From NCBI RefSeq assembly GCF_031755915.1, contig NC_083387.1, forward strand, positions 19,737,001 to 19,801,000: DNA of 64,000 nucleotides, given 5' to 3'. Every line of letters starts with the position of its first letter. Position 1 is the stretch's first letter. A program made the translations under genes and the position numbers. The notes under the pieces are model-generated. The model saw only the letters and a program-made list of their open reading frames with translations. It had not been told where the DNA came from and searched no databases. The stretch comes from Ziziphus jujuba (Eukaryota; Streptophyta; Magnoliopsida; Rosales; Rhamnaceae). Shown piece after piece: positions 53,703-64,000 of this stretch.

Positions 53703-56700
53703 ATTTGATTTGATGAGATAACTTTATAGAATTTTTGTAATTTATTTTATATATTTAGTTAATCCACCCTCATAGAATCCATAATCAACCTTTCTTTAAT
53801 TGCCATCAATTCAGTGGCTAGAGGAGACAATTGTTTTGTAATTGGCCTTGATTCACCACAGCTATTTCGGATGATAACTCCAATTCCTGACTTATCCTTG
53901 CTCCTTTCAAAAACCCCATCCACATTAAATTAATATATCCATAGGAGGATCAAGCAATTGTCAAACTGTACCAATCCTTTGACCATGCACCATTAAACTC
54001 CTTTGCCTCCAAATTTCACAAGCAATAAGTACAAAAAGCTCCTCATGGAAAGCAGAAAATGAATAAGTAGCCATTACACAAATGCCTGTAGAAGTGCCAA
54101 AAGCAAAATATACTTGATTGAAAATCTGATCAAACTATACGTTTTTGAGTTGGTTTGGAGGCATTCTATAATCTAGTTTCGAAATTTAATATGTTTTACC
54201 ACTTTGCCCTCACACTACGAGTTTAATAAGTTAATAGAGAAGGTCAACGGTGTCAAATATTCTTTAAATTTTTGAATTACTTATAATATACCTACTTTTT
54301 CATAGCAAAACTTAAATTCTCTCTAAATAGTGCATTAAAAATGTAGGAGATATCAAAATATTCACGTAATTTATTTATCAAATAATATAGTAATATTTAA
54401 TTAATTTATTTTTTTATTTGGTTATTTATTTAATATATAGATGGTATAAATATACTAATAAATAATATATTAATATATGTCGGTAAATTTTGACGAACAT
54501 TCTAATCCTTATAATATTACTGATACTACATAATAAATGTCCTACTTTTTTTAGCAAAATCCATATTCATCATAAATGATACACAATAAATGTTAGAGAA
54601 AATTAATATATTATTTAATCTCTTTCATTACTCTCTTAATGTTTACTGTTAAACAAAAGATCTCTTTAATTATTTATGATTATGTATAACCTTTTTTACT
54701 TAAAAAAAGTTCTCTTTTATTATTTATTTTATACAATTCTCTACTCACAACAAATTTTCAGAAGAATTTTATTAGATTTTTATTCGATTATTTTGAATTT
54801 AAACCATATTTTTATTACTATGTGCCCAAACTTTAAAAAAAAACTGGCTAAAATTTTCATTTCGCTTCAAGCATTTGTTTATGCAAATTAAGTTATAAAG
54901 ATTTTTTTTTTCCGAGATACTCTGTAAATTAAAAAAAAAAAAAAAACTTATTATATAAGTATTGGTGTATGATTAGAACTGATTGATAGTTTATACTGTT
55001 TTTATAATTTTAAAAAATTTATATTAATATTATTATTATTATTTTTTTTTTTGGCCCCATTGTCCTAAAATCTTGGTTCTGCCCTTTGGAGGAGAGATTG
55101 CCTAGAGCTAGTTTGGGATTGATTTCATACCTGTAAAATCAATACTCCTATAAGTTTAGGAGACTTTTATGTTTGATAAAACTAATTCCAACCTGATTAT
55201 TAATAATTTTTGCAATAACGAAGATGATTTGAAAATCAAGTTGAGAGTTGCTTCAATAATGATAAAACTAATTCCAACCTGATTATTAATAATTTTTGCA
55301 ATAACAAAGATGATTTGAAAATCAAGTTGAGAGCTGCTTCAATAATTATGATTCTTTCATAATTAAGATAAACAATTTAAAATTTATAGAACATCTTTGA
55401 TTTGTCATCAAAATTACACTATATTTTAATACATATATATATATATATATGTATGTATATAATTATACATTTCCTTATATTTTTTAGTATATAAATTTAG
55501 GGTTTAGAAGCAACCAACAAACCTGGACTTATCTCAACAACCCATGCATTTAGTGCTTAGCAAACCCCAAACATCATGGCCACCATGCCCCTACATGTCC
55601 AATAGCCCACATCTATGCATACCCAAAGCAGCCATATGCCTCAAGCATGCTTGCAACCTGTGCCTCCTACACAATTTCCCAACAGCTTCACATATCACCC
55701 CATGCTAGTCTTGGATCCATTAGGCATGCTGCTGCATGTTGTATCACTCTCATATGCTACCTTGTATGTTGCCACTGATATCATGCCACGCCTCATGACT
55801 TGCTCTTCCTTGGCTTGTCACGATCATCTTGGTGCATCATTGCATGCTTCGCTCATGCATTACACTTAACCAACACATGTAACACGTACCTCCGTGCACA
55901 TGCACATTCACGCATGTTTGTTCTTTACATGCCTTTGCTAGCACACCATGCTCGCACGGTCTCCCCTAACATGCTTTAGTTGAGTCCGAATATATGCATA
56001 GTTCCCTTCACCATGCATTTTCTTGCCATGTCTTAGGCATCCTCCTATTATCCACCAATGTTGTGTGCCATCCACTTAGCCACATAACTCACCACACGGG
56101 TCCAAGCATGGCACATGGCCTCCATGCTTGGTCCCATCTGAAGCCTAAGGTGCAAACACCCTTGTGGCTAGTTTTTGTATGTTGATACTAATGGCTATAT
56201 ACCTAATAAAGTTCATATCTTTGGCTTTTCAGAATAGATATATAGTTAGATTTACATCACCTAATGGTTTTGACATTAGGTTTTCATTTATTAGCCATTT
56301 GATCATGTCAATGGTTAGGATTTAAATTTGTGGTTAAATATGAGTTTAATAATATACTAAAATCTTTTTTATCATATCAATAGTTAGAATTTAAATTCCA
56401 TTTAATAGTCAAATATGAGTTTATTGATATACTAAAATCCTATTTAAAAAAATAAACCATGTTAGGGTCCGATAAATAATGAATTATATTTTTGAAAATT
56501 CAATCTTGATAAAATCCAATAATTGAAAAAGAAACTTTTGATAAGATAGATTATTTAGTAAGTCTGTCGTACCATGTAGACCCAGCCAATTAAAAATTGC
56601 CAAGTCAACTACTTTTAAATCCACCTAATTAAAAATATCCACCTGATACTTACAGTGTTACGTTCATGTTATGTAACAGCCAGTCACTCACTCTCCACTG

Positions 56701-59700
56701 TTATTGTCCCTATTTACCTAATTAGGATTTAAATTCCAATTAGTGATCAAATATGAGTTAAGATTGCTATATCAACTACTTTTAAATCCATATAATTAAA
56801 GCTATCCATCTAATACTCACACTATAACGTTTATGTTATGCAATGCACTGCCATTCTCTTTCCACCGCTATTGTCTCCCATTTAGCCACCACACTTAAGA
56901 TAATATAAGATTACTCTCAAGTGATGTAGGATTGGACATCAGTTAGTCTTGTTAGTAAGATAACATGACTGTGACCTGCATCAGTCCATATTTATTCTGA
57001 CAGCCTTGCATCAATCTGCCACCAATCATCACAATCTACCATAATGTATTGTTCACTGATATTGCCCCTTTTTGCGCAAATCCTTCAGGGCTCATGGTCT
57101 TACAATACATCTCTCTTAGAGTTGAACGTTCTCGTTCGCACACTTCCAATCAGATATAAGCTTTAATACTATCTATAATGCCTTGCTATCTCCCTCCACC
57201 ACTATTGTCCCCTATTTACCTATCACATTCTAGATGTTATAGGGTTTTATTCAGACTTCCTAAAAACTCACTCATCCTAGGATTGCTCTTGCTAAAACAT
57301 GCTTAGCTCCAGTGTTTTTATAAGTTTTGAAATCAACCACTCTTAAAAGACATTGGTTATTAAAATGGTGACTACTTTATATTTGAACCATCACTAATTT
57401 ATACCTAGGTGATGTGGAATTAGATACCAATTACCCTTGCCAATAAAATAGCCTGTTAGTACCCGCACTAGTCCATATTTATCTTGGCACCCTCATACCA
57501 AACCATTGAATGGTTATTACAATCCATCCTAGTGTATTCATTGATTTTGTCCCTTCTTACTATGCATCTTTCATGATTCACAGATTTGACACATTATGTC
57601 TAAATAAAGTTAGCTAAATACCAAATCATAGACTTACCATTTGTTTCTTTCATTTATCCATGAAAAATCAAAGCAAGAAAGAATATAAATACAACTCAAA
57701 ATTTATGATCCAAAATTGGACTCATCAGTGTTGCTCGTTGCATCTGCATCCTTTCCACAATGGTTCATAAAGAGAGTAGTATATTAATGAATTATTTGTG
57801 CATCTTTGGTTTTCTATTATTCCTTTTCTTTTTTCTTCATCTTCTTTTACATGGGAAACTTCATCTCATCAGTTGCACAAACATTTGTAATCATTTTTTT
57901 TTTTTGGGATATAGATAATCACTTCATTTCTCTAATCACAATATTTATTTATAAAGCCGTAGATTTCATTTTGGAAGACACTAATTTTATATCTTCCTTC
58001 AAACTAGAAATTTTTATTCATAAGAATATATCACAATGCAGAAAAATAAAATGCAGAAGGTCAATCTCAAATTTTGATTAGGAATAAGTTATTTCTTTTG
58101 AAATTATCTTTGACTTTCTCGGCTACAGTTAGAATCTAGTGGCTATGGATTTTTGGTATTTCAAGAGAAATAGCTTACATTGTCAAAAAGGGATGGAGAA
58201 ATGTTGAAAAAAAAATTAAAAAAAGGAGATGAAGAAAATTGAGGGCGATGACTGGGATGTTAACAGTTTAATAATATCCAAGATTGGAAATTTTATGCGG
58301 AGTTTGAAAGTAGCTAACATGGCTAAATTAATGACATGGCCGTTTTTGATTGGTTGGGGCTATAACTTACATAGTAGGACAGGCCTATTGAATTATCTCT
58401 CATTCTCTAGTTTTTACCATTATCATGACCTGATATATATATATAGATATATATATGCTTTTATCTTTTCCTTGCAGCGCAGGTAGCCCCCTCCCCCATG
58501 AGCAAATTTCCGGTGCTTTTGGGAAACATTGAAAGTTTTTTCGGTGTTTGAACTGAATATGGTTGTAATTAATATGTGATGTGTCAAGTTATTTAGAAAC
58601 TACTTCACCAAGTTTGGGATAATGCTTATCGTAGATTTAGGCTAAATAACCAGTGGAAAGCTTGTAGTTGTGTTCAACAATTAAGGGAGACAAAACAAAG
58701 ACCTAGGAAAGTAGTTTTTTTTGGTAAAAACAAAGAAAAGCAGTTAGAAAAGCATAATCTAGACCATTGAAGTAGTCATATAATTTTTTTTAAATATCTC
58801 TCTTTGTAATTCAATAATATAAATATAATGGTATACCTCCTAACAACTTTAAAATTTTTGGGCTGAGTGAAAATTAATTTAACAGCAATTTAAAAAGGTT
58901 TTCACTTATACAGTAGTTCAATCTCTTTCACTCTGTCACAAATCATTTTTATCATAGGATGAGAATCCTAATTCCTTTTCTGATAGTATATAAATTATGT
59001 ATGCTGTGATGAATTGACGATGGGGTTAGCTTATTCAGCCTACTATACATGTGACCCTGCCAGGGATATATGCTGGTGCCAGTGACAGTGATGGAGAGGT
59101 GATTAACCTCGTTCGTGGAGGAGACCATATTTTACCCAGCTCAGCTTCATCGGATACTACCATAACCACTGGTGCAGCCGCCGGTAACGAACCAACGAAA
59201 TGTCGTGTGGAATACTGCAGCTTAGATAGTTTTCTTAACGGTGGAGAACTTTATCTCTATAAATATGGGATTAGTCTTGCTTTCTTTATAGCCAAAACTC
59301 AAGGAGGGACCTGTACCCTTGGCTCTACCGATCCTCCAAACTCGGTCTTGTACCGTGCCCGCAAAGAGCTCAACGGCTTTGGTGCATACAACCTTTTCAA
59401 CAACAACTGTGAAGACTTTGCCATATATTGTAAAACAGGGTTACGGTCGAGAAAGACAATCATTAATCTTGGCAGGAGTGGGCAGATAGCATCCTTCTTT
59501 GGTGTCTTTTGTGCTATCATTATTTTCATTTTTACGTTCCAGCCTAGCAAGCCTATTGGTGTGGCAGCTACGGTTTATTTCATCTACTCTATATCTAGAT
59601 TTGTCGCTGATGCTACACATTGTGTCAAAGCTTATCAAGTTCGACTTAAGATATTGCCATTTTGGAGACGTGGTTGTTTTCCGGTTTTTGTACCTCAATT

Positions 59701-59743
59701 CAAGTATCTTGGAGACAAAGAGAAAGAGATCTTTAGATTTTGA
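52311..59743 (+). CDS. LRAT-domain protein gene copy 2 (two exons, large intron)
   Basis: Exon 1 (52311-52407) encodes RLLSNKIHKKQLKRGDHIYT, then WRRNSCSIYAHHG, ending at CATG|GTGATA. Exon 2 (59064-59743) starts after CCCTGCCAG and reads GIYAGASDSDGEVINLVRGG, LYLYKYGISLAFFIAKTQGG, STDPPNSVLYRARKEL, NNNCEDFAIYCKTGL, then two hydrophobic segments and KEIFRF. Phases agree. The catalytic Cys motif NCEDFA and first His (AHHG) are present, but the second His (VIHF in copy 1) is Asn (VINL). No ATG precedes exon 1: the expected MGLL start reads QRLL after a CCAG, so either a further upstream exon exists or the start was lost. The intron of 6.66 kb contains a LINE relic and repeats. Joining the exons is inference. 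Confidence 0.6.
53669..53702. repeat. (GT)n microsatellite
   Basis: About fifteen GT units follow TTTATGTAT. Confidence 0.92.
53775..54150 (-). mobile_element. LINE relic, RNase H region
   Basis: On the minus strand, from about 53935, the frame reads NVDGVFERSKDKSGIGVIIR, then NSCGESRPITKQLSPLATEL and MAIKERLI. This is the start of the RNase H-like (RVT_3) domain of plant LINE-type reverse-transcriptase proteins, with the first catalytic Asp in NVDGVF. Upstream, HEELFVLIACEIWRQRSLMV is the usual linker. A stop separates the two, so it is a non-functional fragment. Confidence 0.75.
55175..55346 (+). repeat. 86-bp tandem duplication
   Basis: The units 55175-55260 and 55261-55346 both start GATAAAACTAATTCCAACCT and differ at only about two positions (ACG/ACA, GTT/GCT). 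No spacer separates them, so the duplication is recent. Confidence 0.95.
55490..56190. other. Compositionally distinct CATG/GCATGC-rich block
   Basis: It has higher GC content than its flanks and repeated CATGC, CATGCC and ACATG words, for example TTGCATGCTTCGCTCATGCA. Reading frames of 60-85 codons occur, but none shows a domain. It could be a fragment of a diverged repeat or LTR. Confidence 0.5.
56300..57560 (+). repeat. Block of local direct duplications
   Basis: Three pairs can be aligned: about 56300-56365 with 56375-56445 (ATGGTTAGGATTTAAATT and AATATGAGTTTA..GATATACTAAAATC); about 56590-56710 with 56770-56885 (CAACTACTTTTAAATCCA ... CCAC.GTTATTGTCCC); and about 56930-57070 with 57410-57555 (GTGATGTAGGATTGGACATC ... 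CAGTCCATATTTATTCTG ... CAATCTACCATAATGTATT). Each pair is diverged. Confidence 0.72.
57561..59063. other. AT-rich sequence before LRAT exon 2, no gene seen
   Basis: A TA-rich microsatellite lies at about 58433-58456. Short frames (for example 57806-58081, hydrophobic and T-rich) have no recognisable domain. Confidence 0.45.
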
Positions 59744-60762
59744 AAGAGAATCAAGGCAAGTAAAACCGTGGATTAATTTATGATTTATATACGATTCATA
59801 TGGGTTATTGGTCTAGTTTTATTTTTAATTGAATGACTGATGTTTTATATGTTAAACTTATAAACTTAAAATTTTGTATTGATATTGGTATGCAAGTATT
59901 TATCCTAAAATAGCTCCGGCTTTTCTTAGGCTCACCTTAAACTAGTAGTTTAATGAAATATTTTTAATTTTTATTTCTTAATGGTAATGAATCTAATGAT
60001 AAACTCATATGTCCCGAAGTTTTAACATCTTGTTAAAATATACACTTATTAATATTATCTAAATATTGCATATAAAATATTGCATATATTATGCCTATTC
60101 AAAAATACCATTCACCTGAAAATTTATATGGATATATACTGATTCATTCCAATCCAAACAGAGAACTAAAAAGAGAGGCAAAAGTCAGAAAATACTATCA
60201 AACTAAAAATAGTCAACGTACGTGTAGTCAAAAACCACAATTGCAAAAGTTTATTGCTTAATCAGATTTGTTATAACCGAGTTTTATAATTATTCCTCTA
60301 CTGATCCAACTTTTTTCCACATTATGCTACATGTGTGTGGTTTAAGATTTGGTTTCGTTCAACTGCATTAAAATTCAACCCTTTTTTTTTTTTTTTGATG
60401 AATCTGTATTAAAATTCAATTTATTTGTATAATGAACGAGATTGACAGTAAAGGTTAATTAAAATATTCTCCAAATGCCAAAAGGAACTTTTCTTTGTTT
60501 TTGTCTTGGAAAAATTTGTGTTAATATGATTTCTTCATAAATTATTTTGGTAGAGATTCGAATTGGAATCATTGTTTCAAAAACAATAATTTTGACCCCT
60601 AGGTTAAACAGGATTTTGCAATGGAAATTGTCTTTCCGGAAAGTTATAAATAAATGGACATGGGAATGGTATCAATAGCAAGTGCAAACGTTAGTTAGCT
60701 CCAGACCCATCTTCCTTATTTACCAAAGGAAAAAAAAAAATACCATCTTCTTTTTCTGCCAC

Positions 60763-60793
<31 letters not shown>

Positions 60794-61238
60794 TCCATCT
60801 TCTTGCTACCATTAAATAATACGAAGATAAAATAAAGGGAGGAAGATATACTCTTGAGACTTGACAATAAAACTTTTAATAATTTTTAAATAAAAATAGG
60901 CAAATATTACTCTTGAATCTAAAAATGTATTTTTAAGTTTATTTTATTTAATCATCCAATGAAATTAAATCAATTGGTAATCAATGGAAAAAATATTGTA
61001 AACAATAAAAAAATATTTATTTTATTTATTCCGTAAGAAAAAAAGGTTATTTTATTTATTTATTTGTTAAGAAAAAATGGACAAAACTTTAAGGGTTCAA
61101 GCCAACCTAACTCAATCACAAAGTAATAAATTAGTAGTAATATGTTGCAATGATTCACCCTAAGTAATAATTTCCTTCAATAAAAAGAATATAAAACAAT
61201 TTTTAGGAAAAAAAATATTTACAATGTACTAAAGAAAT

Positions 61239-61276
<38 letters not shown>

Positions 61277-62487
61277 CTTTTTTTAAGGAAAAAAAATTAC
61301 ATGGGAGTGGAGGCCATGTGTAATTATGATTTATATAAAAAAATATATATATATATATATATATTTAATTTTGTATTAAGGTAGTGATTTTGAGTTAGGA
61401 TATAATATTATGATAATATTGGCTAGTTTGAATGATCTAGTTAGAGTTTATTATTACCTATAATAAACATAAAATTGAAGTTGATTTAGATATTATTATT
61501 TATAGAGATTTCTAATGTTACTGAATTAGATTTCATGGTTAATAAATTTAATATGTTAGCAATTATAGGTTGCAACTTAAATAGTATTTTTATTGTATTT
61601 GAATTGCAATTTTTTTTTATAAATTTTTATTTTTAAAAAAAAATTAATTATTATGAGAAAAGTAGGTTTATTTTTACTATGACAAATACTTTTTTTTTTG
61701 GTTCAGGTTTGCTTATCAAGAAAGCTATTAAATCATGGTTACATCCCTAATGTTGGTCTATCTATTTTTTTGTGTGGTGTTTGCGCTGACTCACTATGTT
61801 TTCGTGTTGTATCATACATGCAATGGCCGATGCACGTTTGTGCTCTTGCAATACCAGGGACATGTCATGTCCGTGGGATTGTGCCAAACAACATTTACAA
61901 ATTTTTTGAAATTTCTATCCACCAAAAAAAATAATTTAATTTAATTTAAAATATCCAAAATAAATATGTTAAATAAATTTAATTTACAATAAAAATAATT
62001 TGATTTATTAATTGGTAAATAATATAATAATTATTTAAAACTAAAAAGAAAAAAGGCATAATTACATCACTAATTTTATTCAAACATTTTCTTCCAGATC
62101 AATGCTTATCATCGTCTAAAAAGAAGAAGAAGAAGAAGAAGAAGAAAAGAAAACGCATCAATGTTCATGAAAAATTCGTCTAAAAAGAAGAAGAAAAAGG
62201 GAGGAAAAAAAAAGAAAAAAAAAAAAAAGGGAAAACACACCAATGTTCATGAGAAATAATAAACCATGTCATCTTCCTTTCAGCTTTGAACTATGAGTTT
62301 TCTATGTTCCCAATCTTTAAGACACGTAAGACAATCCAAGCACTCATCAAGTACTTTATTACATGCACTAAACATATACTCCCATTTAAAGCAATAAATA
62401 AATAAATAAAAATAAAAGATACAAAAAATGTTAAAAAATCACGTGCCCATAATAGAAAGAACAAGGAAAAAAAACAAAGTCTTTTTA
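59744..62487. other. AT-rich intergenic with microsatellites
   Basis: There are TA runs at about 60777-60795 and 61342-61363, an AG run at about 61242-61272, GAAGAA runs at about 62124-62150 and a purine-rich AAAAAG tract at about 62180-62230. The frame at 61698-61944 shows no known domain. Confidence 0.55.
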
Positions 62488-62691
62488 TGCTAGATATTTT
62501 ATGCGAACTAACTATAATTATGTAATTCATTTACAAAGTTTATTTGTGCTAGTAATAAAACTGATTTATCTATTAATTTTTATAATATGACATTTAAACA
62601 TATATTTTCTGTAATACTTTAGTTGGTCTATTGGATTTGACACATTAGATTGAAGGATATATTTTCTTTAAAAGTCCAATTTACTTATTAC

Positions 62692-62700
<9 letters not shown>
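62488..62700 (+). mobile_element. Truncated, diverged relative of the C1 copia LTR
   Basis: TGCTAGATATTTTATGCGAA matches the C1 LTR start TGTTAGATATTTTGTGTGAA (11788). Alignment continues through AACTATAAT, TTTATTTGTGCTAGTAAT, CTGATTTAT, TAATACTTTAGTTGGTCTATTGGA and AAAAGTCCAATTTACTTAT. It ends at an ATT microsatellite where C1 also has a T/ATTATT tract. Confidence 0.78.

Positions 62701-62737
<37 letters not shown>
62697..62737. repeat. (ATT)n microsatellite
   Basis: About thirteen ATT units abut the LTR relic. Confidence 0.95.
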
Positions 62738-63925
62738 ATTACTATATTCATTATATATATTTTATATATATTATTACTACTATTAATATTTATTAATTAT
62801 TTTTGTATTTTTGTGTGTGTGTGTGTAAAATTGGAGAATACATATGTTATTGTTATGAATTTAGGATTTGAGGCATCTATGGTTTTGTTTTGATGAAAAC
62901 TTAAGGGAAAAAGGTTACAAAAGAATAAATCCATTAGGCACTCATTTGTTGTTTCGTTTTGCATATCAAAGAATCCAAAAAATCTAATGAATAAAAGATT
63001 GTGTTTGAAGATTAGTAAATAATATTTTAATATAGGTTATAGCATGTGTGTAGATCTGGAATTTATAGGTGCTACGTAAATCATATTTTAATACAGCATT
63101 CAGCATGCGGGTAGATTCTAAATTTATAAGTGCTACTGTTGTCAATTTGTATGATTAATTGCTTTGGTTAATATCAGCATTAACAATTATTGTGAAAGCC
63201 ACATACATATTTTATGTTATTTTATGATTTGGTAACAATGATTTATAATTTTTCATATGATTTATTAAAGCCATCTTAGTATTTTATAATCTGATGTCAA
63301 GATGTGTTAGTATTTTACTATCTATATATGTGACTTATTAAAAATTTACGTGAAAACTCAATTAAGGATTGGTTTTGTTCTACCAAGCCGTGGTAAAATT
63401 AATAATAATGATGATGATGATAATAATAATAATAATAATACAATATGATATGAATTCTATTTTTTTTTTTCTTTTGAATAGTATGGCGTTTTACATTACT
63501 GTAAAAACCGATTTTGTACAAAATTTTGTGAAATTTAGTTTTGGGCAAATTGAGACATGGGCTTTGCTCTAAAGCATTTGCTGAATGGAATGGAGTATGT
63601 TTGACTGATTGATTAGATTCAAAAACCATATATTCGTATAAACTGTGAAACCCATGCCACTGAATTTATGGGAAAACATAATTGAGTTTTGCTTTAAACT
63701 TATTTTTGGATGGAATTAAGGGTTCCTGGATGTTCAATTTCATTTGGAACCCTTTTAAAATGGGGGAAAATCGCAATCCATTACTGTATACATGTATATA
63801 TATATATATATATTAGGTTTGGGTGGTTGTTTTCAGGTAAATTTCCCTCAAATTATTTTTTAGTTTTTGTTACCTAAGCCAAAACAAATCCTTCACCGCT
63901 AGAATCATTGGAAATAGCCAACGAA
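62738..63925. other. AT-rich intergenic, no gene seen
   Basis: There is a near-repeat (TATAG/CAGCATGTG/CGGGTAGATCT..AATTTATAGGTGCTAC at about 63038 and 63101), a TAA/GAT microsatellite at about 63405-63440 and a TA run at about 63794-63813. Confidence 0.5.
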
Positions 63926-64000
63926 ATGGCGAGAAGAAAACAGCAGATCGAGAAATCCATTTTTGATGAATTTATTGTTTGGGTATTAAATTTCCAATGA
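63926..64000 (+). other. Possible start of a gene running off the window
   Basis: ATG at 63926 begins MARRKQQIEKSIFDEFIVWV; the frame reaches TGA at the last base, unless a GT within (GGGTATTAAATT) is a splice donor. A TA-rich stretch about 110 bp upstream might serve as a TATA region. I do not recognise the peptide. Confidence 0.15.

Larger units (their letters stand above)
52408..59063 (+). other. Proposed 6.66-kb intron of LRAT copy 2
   Basis: It is flanked by GT (GTGATATC) and AG (CCCTGCCAG) borders in compatible phase. Contents include a GT microsatellite (53669-53702), the LINE fragment at 53775-54150, a perfect-length 86-bp tandem duplication at 55175, a CATG-rich block at 55490-56190 and local duplications at 56300-57560. 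No additional gene was recognised. It could instead be an intergenic interval between two partial gene copies. Confidence 0.45.

Noticed and set aside
55615..55869. 84-codon frame in the CATG-rich block
   Set aside because: It has no domain and its Met/His-rich composition follows from the repeated CATG words.
57806..58081. 91-codon hydrophobic frame resembling a membrane peptide
   Set aside because: Phe-rich composition is expected from T-rich DNA, and there are no family motifs.
63926..64000. MARRK... as a MADS-box start
   Set aside because: Residues after the first five do not follow the MADS domain (no IKRIEN-like run). Left as an unidentified possible start.

Overview
This is plant nuclear DNA, almost certainly from a eudicot. 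It is very AT-rich, full of poly-A/T and TA microsatellites, and crowded with decayed LTR retrotransposons primed by initiator-methionine tRNA. The few host genes belong to families with plant-type architecture: a DnaJ-DUF3444 protein, plant LRAT-domain proteins, and remains of a PYROXD2-like FAD oxidoreductase. I cannot name the species. No rRNA, tRNA, CRISPR array or bacterial-style operon is visible.

Layout. 1-7961: 3' three quarters or more of a decayed Ty3/gypsy element (G1; its 5' LTR lies left of the window), carrying an inverted solo LTR of the same family at 4500-5631 with an ATGGA target-site duplication. 7962-12328: heavily decayed Ty1/copia element (C1) ending in a 541-bp LTR. 13036-14246: non-autonomous element with long inverted ends. 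14370-14960: LINE relic. 18504-19817 (minus): three exons of a PYROXD2-like oxidoreductase, a broken gene fragment. 21804-24230 (minus): intact 808-residue DnaJ/DUF3444 gene, the best protein-coding gene here. 25880-30250: AT-rich intergenic block with three copies of one repeat and at least two MITEs. 31491-36756: a tandemly duplicated host segment into which a minus-strand Ty1/copia element (C2) inserted, with an odd 3' end. 37033-38067: solo LTR of another family (TSD CAAGT). 40382-48648: second Ty3/gypsy copy of the G1 family (G2), followed by PBS and leader of a further copy, so the remains of a tandem arrangement. 50300-59743: two LRAT-domain gene copies in direct orientation, the first with a duplicated broken exon 1 and the second with a 6.7-kb intron holding LINE debris and local duplications. 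59744-64000: AT-rich intergenic DNA with microsatellites and a diverged relative of the C1 LTR.

The host genes show no evident joint pathway. The DnaJ protein is probably a nuclear or cytosolic Hsp40-type co-chaperone. The LRAT-like proteins would be membrane-anchored NlpC/P60-type thiol enzymes, but each copy lacks a different catalytic residue. I found no convincing wholly new system. The most unusual items are the complementary catalytic losses in the LRAT pair, the 3'-LTR-less copia insertion sealed by a 51-bp perfect inverted copy of its own flank, nonsense mutations shared by the two gypsy copies, the integrase tail encoded inside the gypsy LTR, and a filled-site/empty-site comparison for a Tourist-like MITE.
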